64,000 nucleotides of DNA from Halobacillus massiliensis (GCF_900166625.1 NZ_LT800499.1:1942115-2006114); one strand, 5' to 3'; counted from the stretch's first letter, positions 1 through 9,021 are shown. Numbers and translations: made by a program. Notes: a model not told the origin generated them from the sequence alone.

Positions 1-747
1 CTCTGGAAAAGTCTCATTTATATTATTTTCAAGTGCTTTAATTCCTTCTCCCGTTACCCCGCCTTTTACGGTAACCTTCTTAATCAGCTCAGGGAAAGTA
101 AAGATTTTTTTCTCTAATAACCCTCCTAACCCTACAACCATTTCCTGTGTTAATTCTGTTGCTTTATCAACGGGTATATCCCCCACTTCATGAGCTGCTT
201 CTATCATTCGTTCCAATAGGAATCCTACAAAGGCAGGACCGCACGATACAATATCTGAAGCTGCACGGATGTATGCTTCTTCAATTTCCACTGGACGCGA
301 AATATAGGAAAATAAAGACAAGAGCTCTTTTTTATATTCTTCCGTCACTGTGCTGCCAAAAGTAAATAGGCTGACACCTGCATGAGCTTGGTTGGTTATA
401 GAAGGTACTATTCGAACAACCTGACAGGGCAGCTTTTCTTCTAAATCTTCTACAGATACAGGACTGGTAATAGAAACGATACATTGGTCAACAGATGGTG
501 AAAGCTGGCTTAAAATATGGTGATAGTCATGGGGCTTTACACAGATAAATAAAACATCGCTTTCTTCCTGTAATTTCTCAATGGAAGGAGAAACCTTCAG
601 CCCGTTTATGACTGATTGTAAACGTTCAGCTTTTTCCACCGTTCTGTTATAAACAATTACCTGTTCTGTTTTCACGGCTCCGCTCGAGATTAAAGACTGA
701 GTGAGCAGGCTCCCCATGTTCCCTGTGCCTATGATTCCATAGCGCAT
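1..747 (-). CDS. comER: ComER, P5C-reductase-like late competence protein (3' end outside window)
   Basis: An open frame of 249 codons runs from an ATG at 747 to the left window edge without a stop, so the C-terminus is missing. The N-terminus shows a Rossmann nucleotide-binding motif (G-T-G-N-M-G, residues 7-12) and the later half resembles the dimerisation domain of pyrroline-5-carboxylate reductases. The start is preceded by AGGAGGGA. It is divergent from comEA, which is where comER sits in Bacillus; its role there is poorly defined and it is not required for DNA uptake. A true ProC is the main alternative, but the location favours ComER. Confidence 0.85.
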   Translation of the reverse strand, partial: MRYGIIGTGNMGSLLTQSLISSGAVKTEQVIVYNRTVEKAERLQSVINGLKVSPSIEKLQEESDVLFICVKPHDYHHILSQLSPSVDQCIVSITSPVSVEDLEEKLPCQVVRIVPSITNQAHAGVSLFTFGSTVTEEYKKELLSLFSYISRPVEIEEAYIRAASDIVSCGPAFVGFLLERMIEAAHEVGDIPVDKATELTQEMVVGLGGLLEKKIFTFPELIKKVTVKGGVTGEGIKALENNINETFPE

Positions 748-821
748 AAGAATCCCTCCTAAATGTTTACCTAACCACTTTATTCATTAATGTCAAAAAT
801 ATGAAAGGAGACTGGATTTTT

Positions 822-1388
822 GTGATTTTGCTTAGAAAATACGGATGGCTTCTGCTTCTTCCTATGATTGTTATAGCGGGCTATTTTTTTCAAACGAAAG
901 ATGAGACGGATGAGCTGCAAATAAGTGAAACAACGACCAAAAAGCCGGATCTGCCAGTACCTTCTGAGAATAATGGGAAATGGGTAGTAGATGTGAAAGG
1001 AGAAGTGGTTCACCCTGGGATTTATGAAATGGATCAGGGAACAAGAGTGAATGATGCTGTAAAGAATGCTGGTGGTTTTACAGAAAAAGCGGATAAAAAC
1101 AGTATTAATCTTGCTCAGAAGCTGCAAGATGAAATGGTCATCCTTGTCCTGTCTATTGATCAGATGAGTCAAGAAAGTCAATCAGTTTCAAATGAAAAAG
1201 TGGCTGTTAATCGAGCGGGTATTGATGAAATTCAAAATCTTCCAGGGATTGGTCCATCTAAAGCAGAAAAAATCTTTCAATACCGTGAAGAAAACGGTGG
1301 TTTTCAATCTGTGGAGGAGCTGCTTGAAGTGCCTGGGATTGGCGAGAAAACGTTAGAGAATATGAAAGAAATGATTCAAATCCCTTAA
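822..1388 (+). CDS. comEA: ComEA, competence DNA receptor
   Basis: Membrane-anchored double-stranded DNA receptor that passes DNA to the ComEC channel. One N-terminal membrane segment (about residues 8-22) is followed by an SLBB-like domain (about 50-105) and two helix-hairpin-helix motifs near the C-terminus with LPGIG and VPGIG turns, which bind DNA. I prefer the GTG at 822: the only good Shine-Dalgarno (AAAGGAG, 804-810) lies inside the longer reading that starts with ATG at 801, which has no ribosome-binding site of its own. A TTG at 828 is another option. First gene of the comE operon. Confidence 0.9.
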   Translation: MILLRKYGWLLLLPMIVIAGYFFQTKDETDELQISETTTKKPDLPVPSENNGKWVVDVKGEVVHPGIYEMDQGTRVNDAVKNAGGFTEKADKNSINLAQKLQDEMVILVLSIDQMSQESQSVSNEKVAVNRAGIDEIQNLPGIGPSKAEKIFQYREENGGFQSVEELLEVPGIGEKTLENMKEMIQIP

Positions 1389-1390
1389 TA

Positions 1391-1420
1391 TTGACGGTTT
1401 CGATTGGAGCGGGGTACACT
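1391..1420 (+). promoter_or_regulatory. putative sigma-A promoter for comEB
   Basis: TTGACG (1391-1396), an 18-bp spacer and TACACT (1415-1420) lie in the gap between comEA and comEB. This could allow comEB and comEC some expression independent of comEA. Confidence 0.4.
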
Positions 1421-1452
1421 AAAAACAAATACATATAAAAAGGAGAACTGTT

Positions 1453-2031
1453 ATGAAACGGATCTCATGGAACCATTATTTTATGGCGCAAAGTCATTTA
1501 TTGAAATCAAGAAGCACGTGCGAACGACTGGCTGTCGGTGCCGTTATTGTCAGAGATAAACGCATGATTGCCGGAGGTTATAACGGCAGTGTGAGCGGGG
1601 GCGTACATTGTATAGATGAAGGTTGTTATGTCATTGACGGCCACTGTGTAAGAACAATTCATGCCGAAATGAATGCAATTATTCAATGTGCTAAATTTGG
1701 AGTAGCAACAGAGGGAGCCGAGATTTATGTAACTCATTTCCCTTGCCTTCACTGTACAAAAGCCATTATTCAGGCTGGGATTAAAGCAGTGTATTATAGT
1801 GAAGATTATCGTAATGATCCCTATGCCATTTCAATTCTCGATGAAGCTGGGGTAAGAAAAGTAAAAGTGGAATATCAGCCATCTGTTCAGGAAAAAACGC
1901 ACGACACAGAATCTCTCTTAGATGAACTATTTCAAAAGTTAGAAGAAAATAATACGGCACCTGAGGAGATTAAGAAGCTGAAAACAAAAGCCGATCAAAT
2001 TTTTCAAAACCAACAGCACTCAATAAAATGA
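1453..2031 (+). CDS. comEB: ComEB, dCMP/deoxycytidylate deaminase family
   Basis: Zinc-dependent deaminase of the dCMP deaminase family, which supplies dUMP for thymidylate synthesis. The zinc site is visible as H-A-E-M-N (catalytic His and Glu) and P-C-L-H-C. The length, 192 residues, is normal. A strong AAAAGGAG precedes the ATG. The stop overlaps the comEC start by 4 bases (ATGA), so the two are translationally coupled. In B. subtilis comEB belongs to the competence operon but is not needed for transformation. Confidence 0.93.
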   Translation: MKRISWNHYFMAQSHLLKSRSTCERLAVGAVIVRDKRMIAGGYNGSVSGGVHCIDEGCYVIDGHCVRTIHAEMNAIIQCAKFGVATEGAEIYVTHFPCLHCTKAIIQAGIKAVYYSEDYRNDPYAISILDEAGVRKVKVEYQPSVQEKTHDTESLLDELFQKLEENNTAPEEIKKLKTKADQIFQNQQHSIK

Positions 2032-4298
2032 GGGGAACACATCACCTTGCCGCTATCGCTTTTATAGCGGGTGCGGTAACTTCAGAATTTGAGGGATATC
2101 ATCGTTTCCTTCTAGGCAGTATAGTTATTATATGGATAAGTTCATCTCTTTTTTCATGGAAATGGAAAGGAAGCCTCCTTATTTGCTTTTCGGCAGGAGC
2201 GCTTCTTGCCATTTCAAATTCTTCACCCCCTCCAATCGAGGTCACAACTGATACTCCACTTTATGTAAAAATCGTATCGCCTCTAAAAAAATCTTCCTCA
2301 GCATACCAGGCTGTTCTCTATCACCCCTCTTCCCGACATAAAATTCAGCTTTCCTTTTTAATAACCGATAAATCTGAGAATGAGGCAAGAAACGCAAAAA
2401 ACCAATTGAAATATGGAGCGGAATGTACATTAACAAGTGAAGTGCTGCCTCCAGATAAAGCAAGAAACTACGGGCAGTTTGACTATCGAAAGTATTTGGA
2501 AAACCAAGGAATTTATTATCAGAGTGTTGTTTCTTCTTCTAATGAGATTCTTTGCGAGGGTGAAGGGTTTTATCAAAGTATTTTGGATGCACGAGAGACC
2601 ATTATCGACAGAGTAAAAAACTCTATGGATTATGATTTATTTAAGTGGACATCTGCTCTTATATTTGGAGATACTTCTTTATTGGATGAAGAAACAATTA
2701 CATGGTTTCGGCAATTCAGCTTATCCCATATTCTGGCTATATCCGGCCTTCATATCGGCCTGTTTATAAGCGGGCTTTATGTTCTTTTTTACCGGTCGGG
2801 ATGGATTACGATAGAGCAGACTCATTGGATTGTACTTATTATTCTCCCTTGCTACAGTTTTCTGGCAGGTGGAGCTCCCTCAGTACTTCGGGCTTCTTTT
2901 ATGGCGGTCGTCTGTCTTTTGTTGATTCAGGGTAAACTGCGTTTTCCAGTTACAGATGTACTAGCATGGGCAGCCGTTCTTTTGCTTCTGTGGAACCCTA
3001 ATTATCTGCATAACATAGGGTATCAATTTTCTTTTCTCGTCTCATTTGGTTTAGTTTTGAGTGCGTCTTTTTTAAAAAAACAGAGTTCCTGGAAGCTTCC
3101 TGCAACGGTCAGCCTTATCAGTCAGCTGACCATCCTTCCCCTCCAGCTTCATTACTTTTATCAATTTAATCCCTTATCTTTGTTCGCCAACCTTTTACTC
3201 GTTCCTTATTTTTCTTTGCTGGTCATTCCTTTATTATTTCTGCTTGTAATTCTAAGTATGATTACTGGCGAGTTAATTACGAGGTTTTTATCAGGTATGC
3301 TATCTCAGCTTCATGAAGGTTTTCTGGCTTTTACTATGGAAATAGGGAAACCATTTAATATACAGTGGACGGTGGGGGAATTTCCCTTTGAATGGATCGG
3401 TATTTACTGGATAACTTTTTCTTTCATGATGTTTTTTTGGGTTCAGGAAAAAAGAAAACCGGCTTTTGCTTATTCTGTTTTAGCCGTTGGAATTATGGCT
3501 GCGTATTCACTGCTTCCCTATATTTCTCCTAAAGGTTCTATAACGATGCTGGATGTCGGGCAAGGTGATACATTCGTCATTGAACTGCCTTACAGAAGGA
3601 GTGTCATTCTCATCGATGCAGCTGGATCACCGTCATTTTCAAGCGATAAGAATGCCGTATTTAACTACGTTATTGATCCTTATTTATTGTCAAGAGGAAT
3701 ACGCACAATTGAAGCAGTTTTTATTTCTCATGAAGACAATGATCACAGTGGAAGTCTTGATTCATTAATACAAAATTATAAGATTGGACACATATTTACA
3801 CATCCCTATTCTTTAAAGGGAAAAGGAGAACGTCACTTTTTAAAAGCTGAAAAAGTGGTGCAGATTTCTGGAACTGAATTTCATATACTCCATCCATCAA
3901 ACGATTTAAAGGATGAAAATGACAACTCTTTAGTCCTGTATGTAGAGCTCGGCGGAAAGAAATGGCTGTTTACCGGTGACATCTCAAAGCATGTGGAAAA
4001 AGATATTATAGAAAAATACCCTCAGCTCGAAGCCGATGTACTGAAACTTGCGCATCATGGGAGTAATACTTCAACCTCCCTTGAATGGATAAGGGGACTT
4101 AATCCTTCTGTTGCTTTAATATCAGCAGGGGTGAACAATCAGTACGGGCATCCTCATGAAGAAATTATAGAACTGGTGGAAAATGAGGAGCTCCTGATTT
4201 TAAGAACGGACGAGCATGGTGCTGTAACCTACCGTTTCACGAAAGAAAAAGGAACGTTTTCAACTTACCTGCCGTATAATGCGAAAAAGAAGCCTTAA
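2028..4298 (+). CDS. comEC: ComEC/Rec2, competence DNA channel
   Basis: Polytopic membrane protein of 756 residues that carries single-stranded DNA across the membrane during natural transformation. An N-terminal membrane pair and an OB-like extracellular region (to about residue 200) precede the multi-helix competence domain, which contains L-A-I-S-G-L-H. From about residue 503 there is a metallo-beta-lactamase-type domain with D-V-G-Q-G-D, H-E-D-N-D-H-S-G and L-A-H-H-G-S, proposed to be the nuclease that degrades the non-transported strand. Length and domain order are complete, so the competence machinery encoded here appears intact. Confidence 0.95.
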   Translation: MRGTHHLAAIAFIAGAVTSEFEGYHRFLLGSIVIIWISSSLFSWKWKGSLLICFSAGALLAISNSSPPPIEVTTDTPLYVKIVSPLKKSSSAYQAVLYHPSSRHKIQLSFLITDKSENEARNAKNQLKYGAECTLTSEVLPPDKARNYGQFDYRKYLENQGIYYQSVVSSSNEILCEGEGFYQSILDARETIIDRVKNSMDYDLFKWTSALIFGDTSLLDEETITWFRQFSLSHILAISGLHIGLFISGLYVLFYRSGWITIEQTHWIVLIILPCYSFLAGGAPSVLRASFMAVVCLLLIQGKLRFPVTDVLAWAAVLLLLWNPNYLHNIGYQFSFLVSFGLVLSASFLKKQSSWKLPATVSLISQLTILPLQLHYFYQFNPLSLFANLLLVPYFSLLVIPLLFLLVILSMITGELITRFLSGMLSQLHEGFLAFTMEIGKPFNIQWTVGEFPFEWIGIYWITFSFMMFFWVQEKRKPAFAYSVLAVGIMAAYSLLPYISPKGSITMLDVGQGDTFVIELPYRRSVILIDAAGSPSFSSDKNAVFNYVIDPYLLSRGIRTIEAVFISHEDNDHSGSLDSLIQNYKIGHIFTHPYSLKGKGERHFLKAEKVVQISGTEFHILHPSNDLKDENDNSLVLYVELGGKKWLFTGDISKHVEKDIIEKYPQLEADVLKLAHHGSNTSTSLEWIRGLNPSVALISAGVNNQYGHPHEEIIELVENEELLILRTDEHGAVTYRFTKEKGTFSTYLPYNAKKKP

Positions 4299-4301
4299 AA
4301 A

Positions 4302-4324
4302 AAAGACTGCCAGCTGCAGCCTTT
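4302..4324 (-). terminator. terminator between comEC and yqzM, probably bidirectional
   Basis: A 9-bp stem is read best on the minus strand (one G-T wobble) and is followed there by eight Ts, ending yqzM. On the plus strand the same hairpin has one mismatch and a T-rich tail just after the comEC stop. Confidence 0.7.
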
Positions 4325-4346
4325 TCTCTCCCTCACAAATTAGGTA

Positions 4347-4481
4347 TTACTGACCGATCACAGAAAATATAACCCCGATTGTGAAAATAACGAAGAAGAA
4401 TACGAATGAAGCGACAAAACCGATCCCAGAATCGAGGACGTCATTCGTTTTAGATTGAATATCTTTTCTGAATTCATTCAT
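4347..4481 (-). CDS. yqzM: YqzM family small membrane protein
   Basis: A 44-residue protein, M-N-E-F-R-K-D-I-Q-S at the N-terminus, then a D-S-G-I-G-F turn leading into one long hydrophobic helix (about residues 20-42). It matches my memory of the YqzM family of Bacillaceae in sequence pattern and in location between comEC and holA. A perfect GGAGGGG lies 5 bases before the ATG. Function unknown; a single-pass membrane peptide is all that can be inferred. Confidence 0.85.
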   Translation of the reverse strand: MNEFRKDIQSKTNDVLDSGIGFVASFVFFFVIFTIGVIFSVIGQ

Positions 4482-4705
4482 TGTTACCCCTCCTATGTCA
4501 ACTTACATTATAGATGATAACCCATTAAAAATCCACATTCTTTATATGATAATTGTTCTTCCTCAATAACTTATTCATTGCCTCAGTTAGCAAGACTTGT
4601 CACAGATAATTATTCCTCAGCCGGTCACACTATAATTATGAGGGAGACAATATCGTTTGCTTTTTTAGCGTCCGGGGCTGAAAAAAGCGGCGTTTATATA
4701 GATTT

Positions 4706-4787
4706 ATGCGGTGGTGGAATTTTGACAGAACGGCCGTTCACTCATAAAATGAAATCAAAATGCCCCTCTTATGGGACACCACCGCAT
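4706..4787. repeat. 11-bp perfect inverted repeat flanking the holA promoter
   Basis: ATGCGGTGGTG (4706-4716) and CACCACCGCAT (4777-4787) are exact complements separated by 60 bases. The right arm is followed by a run of Ts. The core promoter lies in the loop. Confidence 0.75.
4722..4750 (+). promoter_or_regulatory. sigma-A promoter of holA
   Basis: TTGACA (4722-4727), exactly 17 bp, then TAAAAT (4745-4750). The likely transcript start is near 4757, giving a leader of about 57 bases before the holA start. Confidence 0.75.
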
Positions 4788-4813
4788 TTTTGTTTTACGA
4801 AGGGAGTCATTTT

Positions 4814-5815
4814 GTGACTAAACGCATTTTCTTATTATACGGACCTGAAGATTACCTTATTCAGGAAGAAAAGAATAAAATTATCGAATCCGTTCTTCCT
4901 CCTGAAGATCGGGAATTTAATATTTCTCATTATGATCTTGAAGAAACGCCTGTAGAAGAAGCGGTAACAGATGCAGAAACGTTTCCATTCTTAGGGGATA
5001 AAAAGATCGTGATTATGCAAAGTCCTGTTTTTCTAAAAGCAAAACCAGACTCTTTGCCTTTTGAGCACAATGTGGAAACACTGGTGGAATACCTAAACCA
5101 TCCAGCTGAGTACACAACATTAATTGTGATAGCTCCTTATGAAAAAGTAGACGAACGTAAAAAAGTGTTTAAACTTTTGAAAAAGAATGCAAAAGTAATT
5201 TTATGCCAGTCTGTGAAAGAATGGGACATGGATAAGTGGATTCAATCCATAGCCAGTGATTTACATATAACAATCCCGGAATCGATTCATGAGCTATTTG
5301 CACAGGAAATTGGAACCAACCTGTTAGCTTTACGCAAGGAGATCGAAAAACTTGCTTTAAATGTTGGAGAAGGTGGACTCGTTACAAGAGAACTTGCTGA
5401 AGATCTCTTATCACATAGCGCAGAAGCATCGGGTCTCAAAATGGTAGATGCCGTCATGGAAAAGGATTTGGGACGAGCGGTTAAACTTTTTAAAGACCTG
5501 CTAAAAGTAAATGAAGAGCCGATCGCTCTTATTGCGTTATTAGCTTCACAGTTCAGAATTATCAGCCAGGTAAAAACGTTAAAGCAGAAAGGTTATGCTC
5601 AAAATCAAATGAGGGACTATATAAGGTCCCACCCTTATGTCATTAAGATGGCTTTGAAAAGAGAAAGAGGGTTTACTTCCGAAGAACTTAACCGGATTAT
5701 TCAAGAACTGGCAGAAGCTGATCTTGCGATGAAGCAGGGACAAATGGATAAAGTTCTTGCTTTTGAAATGTTGTTATATCGTTTGATTCATATTAAAAAG
5801 CTTCAGGAGATATAA
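4814..5815 (+). CDS. holA: DNA polymerase III subunit delta
   Basis: Clamp-loader delta subunit (YqeN in B. subtilis), which opens the beta sliding clamp. The N-terminus T-K-R-I-F-L-L-Y-G-P-E-D-Y-L-I is typical of the family. I choose GTG at 4814 because a Shine-Dalgarno (AAGGGAG) lies just before it and the extra 18 residues of the longer frame do not look like this family; the protein is then 333 residues, close to normal. Its own promoter precedes it and a strong terminator follows, so it is probably monocistronic. Confidence 0.93.
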   Translation: MTKRIFLLYGPEDYLIQEEKNKIIESVLPPEDREFNISHYDLEETPVEEAVTDAETFPFLGDKKIVIMQSPVFLKAKPDSLPFEHNVETLVEYLNHPAEYTTLIVIAPYEKVDERKKVFKLLKKNAKVILCQSVKEWDMDKWIQSIASDLHITIPESIHELFAQEIGTNLLALRKEIEKLALNVGEGGLVTRELAEDLLSHSAEASGLKMVDAVMEKDLGRAVKLFKDLLKVNEEPIALIALLASQFRIISQVKTLKQKGYAQNQMRDYIRSHPYVIKMALKRERGFTSEELNRIIQELAEADLAMKQGQMDKVLAFEMLLYRLIHIKKLQEI

Positions 5816-5856
5816 AAAGAGCAATTCTGTTTAGGATCTATTGGTAAAAGAAATTA

Positions 5857-5895
5857 AGGGCCCCACCTGCAGCATACAGGTGAGGCCCTTTTTTT
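5857..5895 (+). terminator. holA terminator
   Basis: A long GC-rich stem (AGGGCC-CACCTG against CAGGTG-GGCCCT with one unpaired base) is followed by TTTTTTT. Confidence 0.9.
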
Positions 5896-5910
5896 ACAGA
5901 GGAGATTTAA

Positions 5911-5940
5911 TAAAAAAACGACCCTTGAAGAAGGATCGTT
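5911..5940 (-). terminator. rpsT terminator
   Basis: On the minus strand the stem AACGATCCTT / AAGGGTCGTT is followed by a run of seven Ts, about 27 bases after the rpsT stop. Confidence 0.85.
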
Positions 5941-5966
5941 TGTGTTGGTCATAAAAAACTAAATGA

Positions 5967-6227
5967 TTAGATGGCGTTAACTTTTTTAGATAGACGGGAC
6001 TTTGTACGGTTTCCGTTGTTTTTATGAAGGGCACCGCGTTTTACCGCTTTATCAATTTTCTTAACAGCAACAGTAAGAGCTTCTTTAGCTTGGTCCGTAT
6101 CTTTACCGGCTGCTAATTTTTCTACACGTTTAACGGCCGTACGCATGTCTGATTTGAAAGCGGCATTTAGCGCGCGAGCATCGTTGTTTACACGTACACG
6201 TTTTTTAGCTGATTTAATGTTAGGCAT
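5967..6227 (-). CDS. rpsT: 30S ribosomal protein S20
   Basis: Small basic protein of 86 residues that binds 16S rRNA in the 30S body. It begins M-P-N-I-K-S-A-K-K-R, the standard S20 start, which sets the ATG at 6227 with AGGAGGTG before it. A longer in-frame extension upstream is not part of the family. Convergent with holA and divergent from gpr, as in B. subtilis. Confidence 0.97.
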   Translation of the reverse strand: MPNIKSAKKRVRVNNDARALNAAFKSDMRTAVKRVEKLAAGKDTDQAKEALTVAVKKIDKAVKRGALHKNNGNRTKSRLSKKVNAI

Positions 6228-6280
6228 AGTTTCACCTCCTAGGTAAAAACAATCAAACTCGTTCATATCGAACAAGAGAC

Positions 6281-6309
6281 ATTTTACCAAAGCGTAAGGC
6301 TGTTTTCAA
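6281..6309 (-). promoter_or_regulatory. sigma-A promoter of rpsT
   Basis: Read on the minus strand: TTGAAA (6309-6304), 17 bp, TAAAAT (6286-6281). Confidence 0.7.
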
Positions 6310-6380
6310 TAGCTTTCTACTTCTGGGGTCGTATAGTTTTAATCCTATCAGGAAAAATTATGGGAAAGGAGGTTGGAACT

Positions 6381-7478
6381 ATGTCAATAAATGATGATTT
6401 TTCAGTCCGTACAGACTTGGCTCTGGAAGCTCAGGAGATGAGAGTTCAACCAGAGCAGAGCAAGAGTCAGCCGCAGGATGGGGTCACTGTGGATGAAGAG
6501 AATGTAGGAGATATTACATTAACTTATGTAAAGGTTGATGAAGCAGGCGCCGAAAGAATTGGGAAAAAGCCGGGGAATTATATTACTTTAGAATCTTTGG
6601 CCATTCGTAAGCAGGATACAGAGCTTCAGGCTGAACTTGCTAAATGCCTTTCCCGGCAGCTGATAAAAGTTTTGGACTTATGTGGTATTAAGGAAACAGA
6701 CACATGTTTGATCGTGGGGCTTGGCAACAGAAATGTCACACCAGACGCCATAGGACCGCTCGTCATGAATGAAGTTCTTGTCACGAGCCACTTGTTTGAG
6801 CTTCAGCCGGAGACGGTCGCAGAGGGTTACAGATCTGTGTCAGCCGTCGCTCCTGGAGTAATGGGAGTCACAGGTATTGAAACGAGCGATATGATTCATG
6901 GAATTATTCATGAAATTAACCCGGATTTTGTTATCGCAGTAGATGCTCTGGCTTCACGATCCATTAATCGTATTAATGCTACTATACAGATTTCCGATAC
7001 CGGTATCCATCCGGGCTCCGGAGTAGGAAATAAACGCAAGGAAATCAGTAAGGAAACTTATGGGATTCCTGTGATTTCTATCGGTGTGCCTACAGTAGTA
7101 GATGCAGTAACCATCACTAATGACAGCATTGATTATATGCTGAAACATTTTGGCAGGGAATGGAAAGAGAAAGACAGCCCTTCGAATGTTTTATCTCCTG
7201 GGATTAACCCATTTGAAAGAAAGACATTGACAGAAGAAGATATGCCAGGGGAAGAAAAACGGCAGGCTATTATGGGAATGATAGGGCAGCTGGACACAAA
7301 TGAAAAGAAACAGTTGATTAAAGAAGTACTCACACCTCTCGGGCATAATTTAATGGTAACCCCTAAAGAAGTCGATTCCTTCGTCCAGGATATGGCCTAT
7401 GTGATCGCCTCGGGTATTAACAGCGCACTTCATAAGGAAATAGATGAAGGAGAAGCTCCTTCCTATACGAGATTTTAA
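6381..7478 (+). CDS. gpr: GPR, germination protease for small acid-soluble spore proteins
   Basis: Endoprotease made in the forespore as a zymogen. On germination it cuts SASP, releasing amino acids and freeing the DNA. The N-terminal [10 protein letters not shown] fits the autoprocessing region, which resembles the SASP cleavage site. The ATG at 6381 is chosen because AAAGGAGG sits before it and the upstream ATG at 6360 precedes that site; the product is 365 residues, the usual size. A sigma-G-type promoter may lie near 6305-6335 (a TCAATA then a CGTATA about 17 bp on), but the match is weak. spoIIP follows. Confidence 0.95.
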   Translation: MSINDDFSVRTDLALEAQEMRVQPEQSKSQPQDGVTVDEENVGDITLTYVKVDEAGAERIGKKPGNYITLESLAIRKQDTELQAELAKCLSRQLIKVLDLCGIKETDTCLIVGLGNRNVTPDAIGPLVMNEVLVTSHLFELQPETVAEGYRSVSAVAPGVMGVTGIETSDMIHGIIHEINPDFVIAVDALASRSINRINATIQISDTGIHPGSGVGNKRKEISKETYGIPVISIGVPTVVDAVTITNDSIDYMLKHFGREWKEKDSPSNVLSPGINPFERKTLTEEDMPGEEKRQAIMGMIGQLDTNEKKQLIKEVLTPLGHNLMVTPKEVDSFVQDMAYVIASGINSALHKEIDEGEAPSYTRF

Positions 7479-7556
7479 TATATTTTAAGAGTGAACCCGT
7501 TCTATTTATATGATTCCTCTCATATGGATTAGTAGAGTCCATAATAGGAGGAATTC

Positions 7557-8705
7557 ATGATGGGGACTATACGCAAGTGGGAAAATAAAAAAAATAATAT
7601 ATTTAGAAGGTGGACATTCTGGGTGGCCTCTGCTATGTCCGTCCTTCTGCTTTTATTTATTGCAATCGGTATAATGACAGGGGCGAAATCTACATACAAG
7701 CTCTACTCCACAACGATCCAGAACTTTACGACACAACTTGATGGAAGCTCGTTTATTTACTTTTTTGAAGCGGAAAATAAAGTGTATGCCAAAGCCCATC
7801 CGGAAGAAAAGAAACTGCCGGGGCTTTCTTCTTTATCTTTTCAGCTGCTGACGAGTATTAAACCAAATGACCTTCGAAGTCTTTTGGGACGAGAGATTCC
7901 CGGGCTTTCTTCTTATCCCAGTGAAATTATTATCGCAGGTGAAGGAACTGATTATACGACTTTACCATATGAATCGCAGCCTCCTCTTGATATCGTCCTG
8001 GAAGACAGGGAAGCGATTGATCATGAGGATCAGGAAGAAGAACAGCCCCCTGCAGGCAAGGAAATTAAAGATAAAAGCGTATTTATTTACCATACTCATA
8101 ACCGTGAATCCTTTTTTCCTCATCTTCCAGAAGGAACTGAGCATGCTTATCACGATGAAGTTAATATTACAAAAGTCGGCGAGCGCCTAGGAAAATCTTT
8201 AGAAAAGCACGGAATTGGGGCAGTGGTTGATAAAACAGACATTACGACGACTTCAAAAGAAAAAGGGTTAAAAGATTATGATGCTTCACGAGAAGTCGTT
8301 CAGGCAGCTATGGCTGACAACAATCAAATTAAATATATTTTCGACTTGCACCGTGATATGGTCTCGAGGGAAGTAACAACTAAAGAAATTGACGGTAAAA
8401 ATTACGCTAGAACAATTTTTGTTGTAGGCGCAGAGCATCCGGATTATGAAAAGAACTTAAAGATCGCTACAGACCTCCATAAAATGCTGGAAGAGAAATA
8501 CCCAGGATTAAGCCGAGGTGTATTGACGAAAAAAGGAAGTGGTGTTGACGGAAAATACAATCAGGACTTATCAGAGAATGCAGTGCTGATTGAATTTGGA
8601 GGAGTTTATAACAGTCTGGAAGAAACTTACTTAACAGCCGACGTGATCGCCGAAATTTTCAGTGAATATTACTTTGAAGCTGAAAAAGTTTCCGGTGGGG
8701 AGTAG
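7557..8705 (+). CDS. spoIIP: SpoIIP, stage II sporulation peptidoglycan hydrolase
   Basis: Part of the SpoIID-SpoIIM-SpoIIP engulfment machine. SpoIIP has amidase and endopeptidase activity against septal and lateral peptidoglycan. A basic N-terminus and one membrane segment (about residues 21-43) precede a linker and the SpoIIP domain, with I-Y-H-T-H-N-R-E-S-F and, later, L-I-E-F-G-G around conserved zinc-ligand-type residues. Two adjacent ATGs (7557, 7560) follow AGGAGG. It lies downstream of gpr and 12 bp before yqxA, as in B. subtilis. Confidence 0.95.
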   Translation: MMGTIRKWENKKNNIFRRWTFWVASAMSVLLLLFIAIGIMTGAKSTYKLYSTTIQNFTTQLDGSSFIYFFEAENKVYAKAHPEEKKLPGLSSLSFQLLTSIKPNDLRSLLGREIPGLSSYPSEIIIAGEGTDYTTLPYESQPPLDIVLEDREAIDHEDQEEEQPPAGKEIKDKSVFIYHTHNRESFFPHLPEGTEHAYHDEVNITKVGERLGKSLEKHGIGAVVDKTDITTTSKEKGLKDYDASREVVQAAMADNNQIKYIFDLHRDMVSREVTTKEIDGKNYARTIFVVGAEHPDYEKNLKIATDLHKMLEEKYPGLSRGVLTKKGSGVDGKYNQDLSENAVLIEFGGVYNSLEETYLTADVIAEIFSEYYFEAEKVSGGE

Positions 8706-8717
8706 GGAGGCATACAG

Positions 8718-8972
8718 ATGAGGGGTCTTATCTTAATCATGCTTTGTCTGCTTTTATTTACAGGAGGAGCCTTGTTTGGAATTAATCGAAGCCAGCCGGT
8801 GGATAAGCTCCCGGCAGTTGAAAGAGTAGAAGAAAAAGAATCCGGCAGCTGTCTGTCCCCGGAATCATCCGAAGATCCCTTTATTGCAGAAGTAGCTGTA
8901 GGTGTTGGGGAAGGTGTAAGTAGGAGCTTCGACCTATTCCTTCTTCTTCTCTATGGTTTTACAAAAGGTTAA
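8718..8972 (+). CDS. yqxA: YqxA-like small membrane protein
   Basis: An 84-residue protein with an N-terminal hydrophobic segment (about residues 3-20), a charged E-rich middle, and a second hydrophobic stretch near the C-terminus (F-D-L-F-L-L-L-L-Y-G). It occupies the spoIIP-yqxA-lepA position of B. subtilis, and the SD (GGGAGG) is clear. Function unknown; co-transcription with spoIIP suggests a sporulation-time role. The name rests mainly on position and general form. Confidence 0.7.
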   Translation: MRGLILIMLCLLLFTGGALFGINRSQPVDKLPAVERVEEKESGSCLSPESSEDPFIAEVAVGVGEGVSRSFDLFLLLLYGFTKG

Positions 8973-8976
8973 TAAT

Positions 8977-9013
8977 AAAAGCGCTGCCACCTTTAGGACA
9001 GCGCTTTTATTTT
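8977..9013 (+). terminator. terminator after yqxA
   Basis: AAAAGCGCTG and CAGCGCTTTT form a perfect 10-bp stem followed by a T-rich tail. Confidence 0.9.
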
Positions 9014-9021
9014 GCTTTAGA

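Larger units (their letters stand above)
4482..4813. other. gap between yqzM and holA holding promoter elements and an inverted repeat
   Basis: This stretch holds the presumed holA promoter (4722-4750), the 11-bp inverted repeat around it, and on the minus strand a TATAAT-like box about 30 bases before yqzM. The open frame at 4578-4817 has no ribosome-binding site and no recognisable protein, so I do not call it a gene. Confidence 0.6.

Noticed and set aside
147-365. Open frame of 72 codons on the plus strand
   Set aside because: Lies antisense within comER and has no family features.
780-1181. Open frame of 133 codons on the minus strand
   Set aside because: Antisense to comEA, no ribosome-binding site, no recognisable protein.
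4578-4817. Open frame of 79 codons before holA
   Set aside because: No Shine-Dalgarno at either ATG, covers the holA promoter and inverted repeat, and reads like non-coding sequence.
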